Positions 55,501-63,022 are shown, counted from the first letter of the stretch. The stretch: 64,000 nucleotides of DNA from Arenibacter algicola (GCF_000733925.1 NZ_JPOO01000003.1:2170001-2234000); one strand, 5' to 3'. The notes: a model not told the origin generated them from the letters alone. Translations and numbers: made by a program.

Positions 55501-55522
55501 GGCCCACTTGTTTAAGTGGGCC
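55501..55522 (+). terminator. Hairpin after the DJ-1-like gene
   Basis: GGCCCACTT, loop GTTT, AAGTGGGCC: a nine-base perfect stem 66 bases after the stop codon. There is no long T run, so its strength as an intrinsic terminator is uncertain. Confidence 0.55.
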
Positions 55523-55585
55523 TTGCGGATTTAAGAAAACGAACGCACAATATCCTTTTCAACATATTTATTTTATTAGGAAACA

Positions 55586-56386
55586 ATGAAAAAAATAGTT
55601 CTTTTGGCTGCTGTTTTAATCTGCAGTTTTTTCTTCGTATTTGGTCAGGAGAACCTGTCTCAACCTTTCAAAGATTGCAATATAAAAGGAAGCACAACCA
55701 TTTATGATTACCAGGCCAAAAAATGGATTTCAAGCGATATTGAGAATAGCCACAAGGGCACTTTGCCCGCTTCCACCTTTAAAATCATCAACACTTTGAT
55801 TGCCTTGGAGACCGCTGTGGTTAAAAATGAAAATGAAATAATTAATTGGCCCGGGGCAACGGACACCATTAAATACGGTTATCGCCCAGATATTTATCAC
55901 GATATGTCCATGAAAGAGGCTTTTAAAACCTCGGCTGGTTGGGTATATGTAGAATTGGCAAAAAAAATTGGAAAGAAAAAATACAGGTAATATTTGGAGG
56001 CCTCCAATTATGGCAATGCCAGCCTGTCCATAAACGATGACGATTTCTGGAATTTTGGAGGTTTGGCCATTTCTCCTGCCAATCAGATAGCCATTTTAAT
56101 CGGGGTGTATGAGGAAACCCTACCCTTTAAAAAGACTTCCTTTCAGATCTTAAAAGATATGATGGTAGAAGAACACACAGCAGATTATACATTACGCGCC
56201 AAAACTGGCTGGACCAGGGAAGGCGGCAAAGATACCGGTTGGTGGGTGGGTTATTTGGAACGAAGTGATAATGTCTATTTTTTCGCTACCAGATTGATCA
56301 AAAATAGGGCCGATAAAAATTCCGATTTTGGGGCTTGTAGAAAAGAAATTACCAAGACTATCCTTCGGCAATTGAAGATGTTGTAA
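55586..56386 (+). pseudogene. Class D beta-lactamase (OXA type) interrupted by one in-frame stop
   Basis: A single frame of 266 codons, the normal OXA length, is broken only by TAA at 55988-55990 (codon 135). Before it stand a signal peptide ending FVFGQE and PASTFKIINTLIALE with the catalytic Ser63-T-F-K66. After it come SNYGNASLS (Tyr-Gly-Asn motif, 142-144), DDFWNFGGLAISP and RAKTGWT (Lys206-Thr-Gly). The usual Ser-x-Val motif is SAG here (116-118). The stop sits in GKKKYR*YLEASNYGN, exactly where the family continues. The gene is probably inactive unless the stop is read through or is a sequencing error. Confidence 0.85.
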
Positions 56387-56550
56387 TAAGTTTCTTAAGA
56401 TAGGTGAAGCCTACCGCCTGATACGTCAATGTAGTCACCTGATTTGCGAAGTCCCCGCGCTGGCGCGAGCGTCACGCTCGTGCCAACAAAACTTCCTGCT
56501 GTGCAAAGTCTCCTGTCTTGGCACTTCCGCACAAAACAACCAGCCTTTGG

Positions 56551-56619
56551 TTTCAATCCCTTCCGTCTTCTCCTCCTATCGTCAGAGAAGCCACCTTCCC
56601 TTAACCAAGGGAAGGAGCC
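56551..56619 (+). repeat. Family A two-hairpin repeat
   Basis: TTTCAATCCCTTCCG, hairpin CTTCTC/GAGAAG, CCA, hairpin CCTTCCCTT-AACC-AAGGGAAGG, AGCC. Followed by the same roughly 45-base tail as the copy at 58088. Confidence 0.88.
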
Positions 56620-56660
56620 CTTTGATTTCGACAATGGACATTTGACAAAAGACCTTCATG

Positions 56661-56734
56661 CTGTGCAAAGTCTCCTGACTTGGCACTCCATAAAACCAAA
56701 CTCTACAAGGTCTCGACTCCGCCTGCCTACCGTC
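56661..56734 (+). repeat. Family C repeat, left part, cut by the IS110 element
   Basis: From 56667 to 56734 it is identical over 68 bases to 61921-61988. It ends at CTACCGTC, where the IS110 element begins; the other palindrome arm (AGGCAG) resumes at 58038. Confidence 0.9.
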
Positions 56735-56837
56735 CTTTAGATTTGTATTATAAATATAATCTATAATAATGTTGAAAAGAGGGGGTCCGGGGGAGACTCA
56801 TAACTTTTAAAATGTTCATAAATTTAATGTAAAACAA

Positions 56838-56974
56838 AAAAGAACGGGGTGAACTTTCCTGCCGCAAAGGTTTGTGACCTATTGCCTGTATCAGTCCCCG
56901 TTCTTCTAACCGGTTGCCAAGAACCATATAGGATTTCAGCCAGATCTTTTAAAGGTCTTAGTTTAGGCAACCAT
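56838..56974 (+). ncRNA. Candidate bridge RNA of the IS110 element
   Basis: Two stem-loops precede the transposase. Stem 1 pairs AAGAACGGGG (56840) with CCCCGTTCTT (56896); stem 2 pairs GGTTGCC (56912) with GGCAACC (56966). Loop 1 holds CCTGCCG (56858) and TTGCCTG (56882), which fit the left target flank CCTACCG and the right target flank CAGGCAG, each with one G-U wobble. Loop 2 holds ATAGGAT (56928), identical to the right element end, and TTAAAGG (56949), which pairs with CCTTTAG at the left element end, again with one wobble. IS110 enzymes use such target and donor loops. The role is inferred. Confidence 0.72.
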
Positions 56975-56993
56975 ATTAAAACATTATAAAATT

Positions 56994-57989
56994 ATGAAAA
57001 TAAAAGATGTAATCGGTATCGATGCCAGTAAATTGACACTGGATTGTTGCCTTCACAAAAGTGGGGCCCAAGAGGTTTTTGAAAATACTCCCGAAGCTAT
57101 CGTGTTTTTGGTGGATTGGTCTATAAAAATTAGTGGCCTGGCCAAAAATGAGCTTTTGTTCGTTTTTGAGCACACGGGCCTTTACACCCATCAACTTGTC
57201 CGTTATCTGAGCGAACAGGGCTATTACTTTCTCTTGGTCCCTGGGCTGGAGATCAAACGGTCCCTGGGCATTGCCAGGGGGAAGGATGATAGAGCGGATG
57301 CAAAACGTATCGCCCTTTACGGATATCGCATCCGGGAAGAGGCAAGGCCCTATCAAATGCCAAAGGAATCTTTGATAAGCCTGAAACGGTTGATGTCCAT
57401 GCGCAGAAAACTGGTTTCACAGCGCGCAGGGCATATTGCCACTCTAGGGGAACAAATAAGAGTGCTGAACAATGATCTGGGGCCCATATTGCTACAGGTA
57501 CAGCGCGATATTATCGGGGTACTGGATGTGCAGATAACCAAAATAGAAAAAGAACTCGATAGGCTTATCGAGCAGGATCCAGAACTGCAGATTATATATC
57601 GGTTATTGGTCAGCATCAAGGGCATCGGAGCGGTAACGGCCCGGTTCATGATCGTTCATACCGTTGGCTTCACAGCTTTTAAATCGTGGAGGAAATTCGC
57701 CTCCTATTGTGGCATTGCCCCTTTTCCCAACAGATCGGGGACCAGTATAAGGGGAAGGACCAAGGTAAGCCAACTGGCCAATAAGGAAGGCAAGACATTG
57801 CTGAATCTTTGCGCCGGTTCCGCCATTCAATGTAATCCAGAGATGAAGGCCTATTATACCCGAAGAATAGATGCGGGAAAAAATAAAATGAGTACCCTGA
57901 ATATAATAAGAAACAAATTATTGGCCAGGGCATTTGCAGTAGTGGTAAGAGGGACACCGTATGTCAACACCATGGGGTATATATCCTGA
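56994..57989 (+). CDS. IS110-family transposase (DEDD/serine recombinase)
   Basis: The 331-residue protein is of full family length. The N-terminal RuvC-like domain has IGIDASKLTLD (Asp10), FVFEHTG (Glu59) and GKDDRADAKRIA (Asp99/Asp102). The C-terminal Tnp20 domain has VSIKGIGAVTARFMI (about 207-221) and YCGIAPFPNRSGTS, where Ser248 fits the nucleophilic serine. No frameshift or stop is seen, so the enzyme may be active. It needs a bridge RNA by family analogy; a good candidate is directly upstream. Confidence 0.93.
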   Translation: MKIKDVIGIDASKLTLDCCLHKSGAQEVFENTPEAIVFLVDWSIKISGLAKNELLFVFEHTGLYTHQLVRYLSEQGYYFLLVPGLEIKRSLGIARGKDDRADAKRIALYGYRIREEARPYQMPKESLISLKRLMSMRRKLVSQRAGHIATLGEQIRVLNNDLGPILLQVQRDIIGVLDVQITKIEKELDRLIEQDPELQIIYRLLVSIKGIGAVTARFMIVHTVGFTAFKSWRKFASYCGIAPFPNRSGTSIRGRTKVSQLANKEGKTLLNLCAGSAIQCNPEMKAYYTRRIDAGKNKMSTLNIIRNKLLARAFAVVVRGTPYVNTMGYIS

Positions 57990-58087
57990 ACTATAGAAAA
58001 AATTTATGAGAAAAAATTTGTTTTAACCATAGGATACAGGCAGACTCGTGCCTAAGTAACTTGGTGTACAAAATACCTTGGCTTACG

Positions 58088-58157
58088 TTTTCAATCCCTT
58101 CCGTCTTCTCCTCCTATCGTCAGAGAAGCCACCTTCCCTTAACCAAGGGAAGGAGCC
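58088..58157 (+). repeat. Family A two-hairpin repeat
   Basis: Same as the copy at 56551, including the AACC loop and the downstream tail TTTGATTTCGACAATGGACA. The two copies flank the IS110 element. Confidence 0.88.
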
Positions 58158-58197
58158 CTTTGATTTCGACAATGGACATTTGACAAAAGACCTTCAT

Positions 58198-58281
58198 GCT
58201 TTGCGAAGTCTCCCGACTTCGCACTGGAAAAACCAAGACTGTACAAGGTCTCGAATCCGCCTGTCTTGCCGTCAGGCAGGC
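58198..58281 (+). repeat. Family C palindromic repeat, long copy
   Basis: Hairpin GCGAAGTC-TCCC-GACTTCGC, then TACAAGGTCTCGAATCCGCC and the palindrome ending GTCAGGCAGGC, uninterrupted. Confidence 0.8.
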
Positions 58282-58397
58282 TCTCAATGACGGATTGATT
58301 TTGAGTGCAAATAATCACAATAAATCTTGAGACTTGAGACCCCGCGCTGGCGCGAGCCTGCCTTAGTAACTTGGTGTACAAAATGCCTTGGCTTAGG

Positions 58398-58466
58398 TTT
58401 TCAATCCCTTCCGTCTTCTTCTCCTATTGTCGGAGAATCCACCTTCCCTTGCTAAGGGAAGGAGCC
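58398..58466 (+). repeat. Family A two-hairpin repeat
   Basis: Arms CCTTCCCTT and AAGGGAAGG with loop GCT. About 45 bases upstream it shares AGTAACTTGGTGTACAAAAT with the DNA before the copy at 58088. Confidence 0.85.
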
Positions 58467-58493
58467 TCTTATTTTTTACATTGCAAGCTTTTT

Positions 58494-58528
58494 ACTATTT
58501 ACTGCTCACTGACCACTGTTTATTATTT
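58494..58528 (+). repeat. Heptanucleotide array on the argH stop codon, five units
   Basis: ACTATTT, ACTGCTC, ACTGACC, ACTGTTT, ATTATTT in strict 7-base register; the last unit overlaps the argH stop codon (58527-58529). Confidence 0.75.
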
Positions 58529-59807
58529 AAGAAATCTTGTCCATTTTCTTTCTGATCTCTGACAGACACAGATTGCCAAAACTACCTTCATGGCTGTGAC
58601 GTATATCCCTTTTGGGAGTAAAGGTGCCCTCGTTGATTTCCTTGCCCATTTTCTTATAGGCATCACGGAAGGGCATACCGCTCAATACCAGCTCGTTCAG
58701 GGTATCCACACTAAACAGATAATCGTATTTGGGATCGTCCAGGATACTTTCGTTAACCCGAATCTCCTTTAAACTAAAGGTCATAATTTCCAAACAGGCC
58801 TTTAGGTCCTGAATGGCGGGTACTATAACCTCTTTCACCAATTGCAGGTCCCGGTGATAGCCACTGGGCAGGTTGTTGGTGATCAAGATCAATTGGTTGG
58901 GTATGGTCTGGAGTCGGTTACATTTACCCCTCACCAGTTCAAACACATCCGGGTTTTTTTTATGGGGCATAATGCTGGAGCCTGTAGTAAGCTCATCCGG
59001 AAAGGAGACAAAATTAAAGTTCTGGCTCATATACAAACAGATGTCCATCGCCATTTTGGACAGGGTGGCGGCTATACTGCTCATCCCAAAGGCTGCTGCC
59101 TTCTCAACCTTGCCCCGGCCCATCTGGGCAGCCACCACATTATATTTCATGGTTTCAAAGCCCATTTCCTCGGTAGTAAAACTACGGTCTATAGGGAAGG
59201 AACTTCCGTAACCGGCGGCACTACCCAAGGGGTTTTGGTCGGCTACCTTATAGGCGGCATCCACAAAGTAAAGATCGTCTACCAAACTTTCGGCATAAGC
59301 AGAAAACCAGAGTCCAAAGGAAGAGGGCATGGCAATCTGCAAGTGTGTATAGCCCGGCAGCATCACCTTCTTATGCTTGTCCGCCAAATTTAATAAGAGG
59401 TGGAACAAATCCTTGGTTTGGTCCTTGATCTCTGTTAATTCGTTCTTTAGGTACAAATGCATGGCCACCAAAACCTGATCGTTCCTGGAACGGGCAGTGT
59501 GGATTTTTTTACCGGCATCGCCCAACCTTAGGGTAAGCAAAAACTCGATCTTGGAGTGCATGTCCTCAAAACTGTCCTCTATGGTAAAAGTGCCGTCCTC
59601 TATGGCCTTGGCAATCTTATCCAGTTCAGTTACCAGAGAATCGGTCTCCTTAAGGGTCAAGAGACCAATTTTGCCCAGCATTTTGGCATGCGCCTTGGAG
59701 GCGATTACGTCGTATTTTGCCAAAAGCAAATCCAGTTCCCTATCATTGCCCACCGTGAAATGGTCTATTTTTTTGTCGGTGCTAAATCCTTTGTCCCAAA
59801 GTTTCAT
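58527..59807 (-). CDS. argH: Argininosuccinate lyase
   Basis: The 426-residue protein is of the shorter Bacteroidota type. HTARSRNDQVLVAMHLYLKN, LPGYTHLQIAMP and the signature TTGSSIMPHKKNPDVFELVR (GSSxMPxKKN) are all present; the Ser of that loop is catalytic. It splits argininosuccinate to arginine and fumarate, the last step of arginine synthesis. It is the last gene of the arginine cluster on this strand, after the M20 and kinase genes. Confidence 0.95.
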   Translation of the reverse strand: MKLWDKGFSTDKKIDHFTVGNDRELDLLLAKYDVIASKAHAKMLGKIGLLTLKETDSLVTELDKIAKAIEDGTFTIEDSFEDMHSKIEFLLTLRLGDAGKKIHTARSRNDQVLVAMHLYLKNELTEIKDQTKDLFHLLLNLADKHKKVMLPGYTHLQIAMPSSFGLWFSAYAESLVDDLYFVDAAYKVADQNPLGSAAGYGSSFPIDRSFTTEEMGFETMKYNVVAAQMGRGKVEKAAAFGMSSIAATLSKMAMDICLYMSQNFNFVSFPDELTTGSSIMPHKKNPDVFELVRGKCNRLQTIPNQLILITNNLPSGYHRDLQLVKEVIVPAIQDLKACLEIMTFSLKEIRVNESILDDPKYDYLFSVDTLNELVLSGMPFRDAYKKMGKEINEGTFTPKRDIRHSHEGSFGNLCLSEIRKKMDKIS

Positions 59808-59856
59808 CTCTTGTCTTTTATAGTTTTTTATTGGTCAATTACAATAACAAATCTAC

Positions 59857-59905
59857 ATTGTTAATTGTTAATTGCTTATTGATCATTGTTTATTGATCAT
59901 TGTTT
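59857..59905 (+). repeat. Heptanucleotide array on the argE-like stop codon, seven units
   Basis: ATTGTTA twice, ATTGCTT, ATTGATC, ATTGTTT, ATTGATC, ATTGTTT, all in register. The stop codon of the deacetylase (59897-59899) is inside the array. Confidence 0.85.
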
Positions 59906-60964
59906 CAGAAATCCTTGCAAGATCTTAATATACAAATCTATTCCTTCTTCTATTTCTGCTACATAAATAAATTCGTCAGCAGAGTGACTACGGGTGCTAT
60001 CGCCAGGTCCTAATTTTAGGGACTGACAATATAATGCTGCCTGATCCGACAGGGTAGGCGAACCATAGCTGCTTCTGCCCAAAGCCAAGCCCGATTTTAC
60101 CAAGGGGTGGTCCTTATTAATGGAAGAAGAGTTTAAACGCAAGGAACGGGGCTTTACCTCACAGGGAGCTTCGGCAGTAAGTATGTCCGCTATTTCCTTG
60201 TTGGAGTAACAGTCGTTTACCCGTACATCTATCACCAAGTCCACATTTCCTGGCACAACATTGTGCTGATTACCGGCACTTATCTGTGTTACCGTAAGCT
60301 TTACTTCGCCCAATACTTCCGATACCTTGGGGAACTTATAGTCCTTAAACCACTGCAATACCTCTATGGTATTGTAAATGGCATTATTATCGTTCGGGTG
60401 GGCAGCATGGGATGGTGTTCCGCTCACCTTGCCTTCAAAAACCACCAAACCTTTTTCAGCAATGGCTAAATTCATCAAGGTAGGTTCCCCTACTATGGCT
60501 ACATCTATTTTTGGAAGTATCAACAACATACTGTTGAGTCCGTTAGGGCCGGAACTTTCCTCTTCCGCAGAGGCCACGATCACTATATTATGGCTAAGGT
60601 TTTCCTGGGCATAAAAATGGGTAAAGGTAGCGATCAGGGATACCAGGCAGCCCCCGGCATCATTACTTCCCAGACCGAATAATTTGCCATCCTCAATATG
60701 TGGCAGAAAAGGATCCTTGGTATAGGCCGAATTGGGCTTTACCGTATCGTGGTGGGAGTTGAGCAGCAGCAAAGGCTTGCTCTCGTCATAGAATTTGTTA
60801 AAGGCATATACATTGTTCTTCTCCCTTTTAAAAGGGATATCAAAGTGGTTAAACCATGCTTCAATGGCATCTGCCGTCTTATCTTCTTCGGAGGAAAACG
60901 ACTGAATTGAAATCAGTTCCTGTAACAATGCAATAGCCTTTTCCGTAAGTTTTTGTTGATCCAT
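59897..60964 (-). CDS. M20 metallopeptidase: acetyl/succinyl-ornithine or -citrulline deacylase
   Basis: The 355-residue M20 protein shows LLLNSHHDTVKP (His and Asp metal ligands), GLGSNDAGGCLVSLIATF (bridging Asp), VASAEEESSGPNGLN (catalytic Glu) and a dimerisation domain with GTPSHAAHPNDNNAIYN. It ends with RSHSADEFIYVAEIEEGIDL. Members remove the acyl group in the arginine (ArgE) or lysine (DapE) pathway. Its place between argB and argH, with two bases to the argB stop, points to arginine. Because Bacteroidota often use N-succinyl intermediates, deacylation of an acylcitrulline is plausible. Confidence 0.9.
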   Translation of the reverse strand: MDQQKLTEKAIALLQELISIQSFSSEEDKTADAIEAWFNHFDIPFKREKNNVYAFNKFYDESKPLLLLNSHHDTVKPNSAYTKDPFLPHIEDGKLFGLGSNDAGGCLVSLIATFTHFYAQENLSHNIVIVASAEEESSGPNGLNSMLLILPKIDVAIVGEPTLMNLAIAEKGLVVFEGKVSGTPSHAAHPNDNNAIYNTIEVLQWFKDYKFPKVSEVLGEVKLTVTQISAGNQHNVVPGNVDLVIDVRVNDCYSNKEIADILTAEAPCEVKPRSLRLNSSSINKDHPLVKSGLALGRSSYGSPTLSDQAALYCQSLKLGPGDSTRSHSADEFIYVAEIEEGIDLYIKILQGFLKQ

Positions 60965-60966
60965 GT

Positions 60967-61746
60967 TTATAAGGTAATGGTGGTAAATAAAGTAGCTTTA
61001 GGGTTTAACATATCCAAATCCCCAATACAGACCTTGCCCACATTTTTATTTAGCGCATGGAAGCAGTTTTCCAATTTTGGAAGCATGCCATCCGCTATAA
61101 TTTTCTGTTTCAATAATTCTTGATAGTTGCCCGGTTCCAGGTGTTTTACCACAGAGGTCTCGTCCGTAATATCCATCAGCACCCCTTTCTTTTCAAAGCA
61201 GTAGTAGAGGGTGGTGTCATAGTTTGCGCTCATGCCAATGGCCACTTCCGAGGCAATGGTATCAGCATTGGTATTCAGCAATTGCCCTTCCTTGTTATGG
61301 GTAATGGCACAAAATACAGGCACAAAGTCGGCCTGCAACAATTTGTCTATAGCCCCTGCATTTACTTCCTCCACATCCCCGGCAAAACCGTAGTCTATTT
61401 CCCGTACTGGTCTTTTTACGGCGCGGATGGTATTGCCATCGGCCCCGCTAAGTCCTATGGCGTTGGTACCCCTGGCCTGCAATTGGGCCACAATATTTTT
61501 GTTGGCCAAGCCGCCGTAGACCATGGTGATTACTTTTAGCCCCTCTTCATCGGTAATACGTCTCCCGCCTACCAATTTGGATTCTATCCCCAATTTTTCA
61601 GCGATTTGGGTGGCCAGTTTTCCGCCCCCGTGCACCAAAATTTTAGGTCCTTCCATGGCTGAAAAGGAATCTAGGAATTTGTTGAGTTCGGTTTCGTTCT
61701 CAATAACGTTCCCGCCAATTTTTATTATAGATAATTTTTGTTTCAT
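60967..61746 (-). CDS. argB: Acetylglutamate kinase (N-acyl-glutamate kinase)
   Basis: The 259-residue amino-acid kinase starts LSIIKIGGNVIENETELNKF. ILVHGGGKLATQIAEKLGI, GLSGADGNTIRAVKR and LLNTNADTIASEVAIGMSAN are typical of ArgB. The C-terminus IIADGMLPKLENCFHALNK fits the lid. It phosphorylates an N-acylated glutamate; acetyl against succinyl preference cannot be read. It precedes the M20 gene by two bases, so both are in one operon with argH. Confidence 0.93.
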   Translation of the reverse strand: MKQKLSIIKIGGNVIENETELNKFLDSFSAMEGPKILVHGGGKLATQIAEKLGIESKLVGGRRITDEEGLKVITMVYGGLANKNIVAQLQARGTNAIGLSGADGNTIRAVKRPVREIDYGFAGDVEEVNAGAIDKLLQADFVPVFCAITHNKEGQLLNTNADTIASEVAIGMSANYDTTLYYCFEKKGVLMDITDETSVVKHLEPGNYQELLKQKIIADGMLPKLENCFHALNKNVGKVCIGDLDMLNPKATLFTTITL

Positions 61747-61800
61747 CTCTTTTTTTACTTTCTGCTTGGGACGCTTGATCGTTTTGTCCTTAGTTTAGGG

Positions 61801-61868
61801 TTTCAATCCCTTCCGTCCTCTCCTCCTATCGTCGGAGAAGCCACCTTCCCTTGCTAAGGGAAGGAGCC
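61801..61868 (+). repeat. Family A two-hairpin repeat
   Basis: TTTCAATCCCTTCCG, first hairpin (CTCTCC region with GGAGAAG), then CCTTCCCTT-GCT-AAGGGAAGG. It is followed by GTTAGTATTTCAAA, as at 62377. Confidence 0.85.
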
Positions 61869-61911
61869 TGTTAGTATTTCAAAATATTTTATTACTCAAA
61901 TTAATCAGCTC

Positions 61912-61995
61912 ACACTTCGTAAAGTCTCCTGACTTGGCACTCCATAAAACCAAACTCTACAAGGTCTCGACTCCGCCTGCCTACCGTCAGGCAGG
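61912..61995 (+). repeat. Family C palindromic repeat, intact copy (empty IS110 site)
   Basis: This copy has TCGACTCCGCCTGCCTACCG and then TCAGGCAGG without interruption. It is the uninterrupted form of the site occupied by the IS110 element at 56735-58037. Confidence 0.9.
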
Positions 61996-62054
61996 TTTGA
62001 AATCCCTTACTTTTAATCTAATCAAGAGTTATCTCATTACTCCTTAATCCTGGC

Positions 62055-62116
62055 TTTCAGAACCCTCCGGCTTCGCTTGTGGCGAAGCCACCTCCCTTCG
62101 TCTGAAGGGAGGAGCC
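62055..62116 (+). repeat. Family D two-hairpin repeat
   Basis: AACCCTCCG, hairpin GCTTCGC-TTGTG-GCGAAGC, CA, hairpin CCTCCCTTC-GTCT-GAAGGGAGG, AGCC. The plan equals family A with other stem sequences. Confidence 0.88.
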
Positions 62117-62160
62117 GTGTTAACATTTTAAAATCATATTTTTTACTCTAACCAAACAGC

Positions 62161-62221
62161 TCCCCTCTTGGAACGAAGAGGGGAATGAATTTTCTGCTTT
62201 TTGGCAGAAAAGAAAGGGGAG
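62161..62221 (+). repeat. Family E repeat with two hairpins
   Basis: CCCCTCTT-GGAACG-AAGAGGGG is followed by TTTCTGC/GCAGAAA and AAAGGGGAG. A shortened copy of the first arm (TTCCCCTCTTGGAACGAA) occurs near 62419. Confidence 0.7.
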
Positions 62222-62282
62222 TTTGAAATCCCCCACTTCTGATTTTATCTCGACACCTCTTTATTCATAAATACTGACTATC

Positions 62283-62376
62283 AGAACCCCTCCGTCTTCT
62301 CCTCCTATGGTCGGAGAAGCCACCTTCCCTTTACTTCACTTCGACACAGCTCAGCACAGGGCCAAGGGGAGGAGCC
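62283..62376 (+). repeat. Family A/D hybrid repeat with loop insert
   Basis: It starts AGAACCCCTCCG like family D, has the first hairpin of family A (CTTCTC/GAGAAG), and a long loop with CTTCGACACAGCTCAGCACA between arms CCTTCCCTT and AAGGGGAGG. Confidence 0.8.
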
Positions 62377-62470
62377 TGTTAGTATTTCAAATTATATTTA
62401 TTACTCAAATTAATCAGTTCCCCTCTTGGAACGAAAACCCGAATTACCTCCTTATTCCTTATTCCAAGTC

Positions 62471-62500
62471 TTCAAAACCCTCCATCTGAAAGGAGGAGCT
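62471..62500 (+). repeat. Family D repeat, shortened
   Basis: TTCAAAACCCTCC then ATCTGAAAGGAGGAGCTTTT: the first hairpin is lost. It borders the 3' end of the DUF559 pseudogene. Confidence 0.7.
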
Positions 62501-62504
62501 TTTA

Positions 62505-62870
62505 TTAGGCTTTAAAATTATCTTTTATTTCACTTAATACCGATTCTAAATGATCAAATACCATTTTGTTTTCAAATCTTATCACTTTGTAACCCATTTT
62601 ATTGAAATAGGCAGTTCTTTTTTCATCATAGTCCATGGCCTGGGGATTGTTGTGGATTTCTCCATCCAACTCCACAATTAAACGCTCTGCCGCACAATAG
62701 AAATCCACCACATATTTTGAAATACTATGCTGCCTAGTAAATCTTCTGCCCTCTAGTTTACGCGAACTTAATTACTTCCAAAGAAAGGCCTCGGCCGGAG
62801 TAAGTTTTGAACGTAGCTCACTCCTGAATCCCGCAAGTTCTTTTTTCGTATGTAGCTTATCCTTTGTCAT
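62505..62870 (-). pseudogene. DUF559 endonuclease-like gene with an in-frame stop
   Basis: The 122-codon frame from ATG 62870 gives MTKDKLHTKKELAGFRSELR and LTPAEAFLWK, then TAA at 62772-62774 (codon 33), then LSSRKLEGRRFTRQHS, VVDFYCAAERLIVELDGEIH and the final GYKVIRFENKMVFDHLESVL. This is a complete DUF559 protein (Vsr-like nuclease fold, with Asp and Glu of LIVELDGE as likely metal ligands) except for the one stop; a CAA-to-TAA change would explain it. It is flanked on both sides by family D repeats in the same orientation. Confidence 0.82.
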
Positions 62871-62919
62871 TGCATTTTTACAGCTCGCCAAACTTTCGTC
62901 CTTATTCCAAAATCCGCGC

Positions 62920-63006
62920 TTTCAAAACCCTCCGGCTTCGCTTGTGGTGAATCCACCTCCCTTCGCACTTCGACTCCGCTCAGCACAGGTCTGAAGGGAG
63001 GAGCCC
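62920..63006 (+). repeat. Family D two-hairpin repeat with loop insert
   Basis: TTTCAAAACCCTCCG, hairpin GCTTCGC-TTGTG-GTGAATC (decayed), CACCTCCCTTC, then a loop with CACTTCGACTCCGCTCAGCA, and the arm GAAGGGAGGAGCC. Same loop module as at 48010 and 62283. Confidence 0.85.
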
Positions 63007-63022
63007 CTTATTTTCGTCATTC

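Larger units (their letters stand above)
56735..58037 (+). mobile_element. IS110-family insertion sequence, complete
   Basis: The element is about 1303 bases and has no terminal inverted repeats, as is usual for IS110. The ends were found by comparing the broken family C copy (ACCGTC, then element, then AGGCAG) with the intact copy at 61984-61994 (ACCGTCAGGCAG). A C flanks both junctions. It contains one transposase gene and a structured noncoding leader. No target duplication beyond that single base is visible. Confidence 0.82.
61747..62504. other. Repeat-filled gap inside the arginine cluster
   Basis: This region separates argB from the decayed DUF559 gene and argF-prime. It is packed with family A, C, D and E repeats, listed separately, and contains no credible gene. 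Confidence 0.7.

Noticed and set aside
56395..56740. Small frames on both strands before the IS110 element (and similar ones at 58078-58381 and 62307-62489)
   Set aside because: They lie in family A and C repeats; the same peptides recur only because the repeat DNA recurs.
56994..57989. Passenger gene or frameshifted transposase in the IS110 element
   Set aside because: The transposase is one intact frame with all catalytic residues, and there is no room for another gene.
58010..58037. Terminal inverted repeats of the IS110 element
   Set aside because: The two ends share no inverted similarity, in keeping with the family; the boundaries rest on the empty-site comparison.
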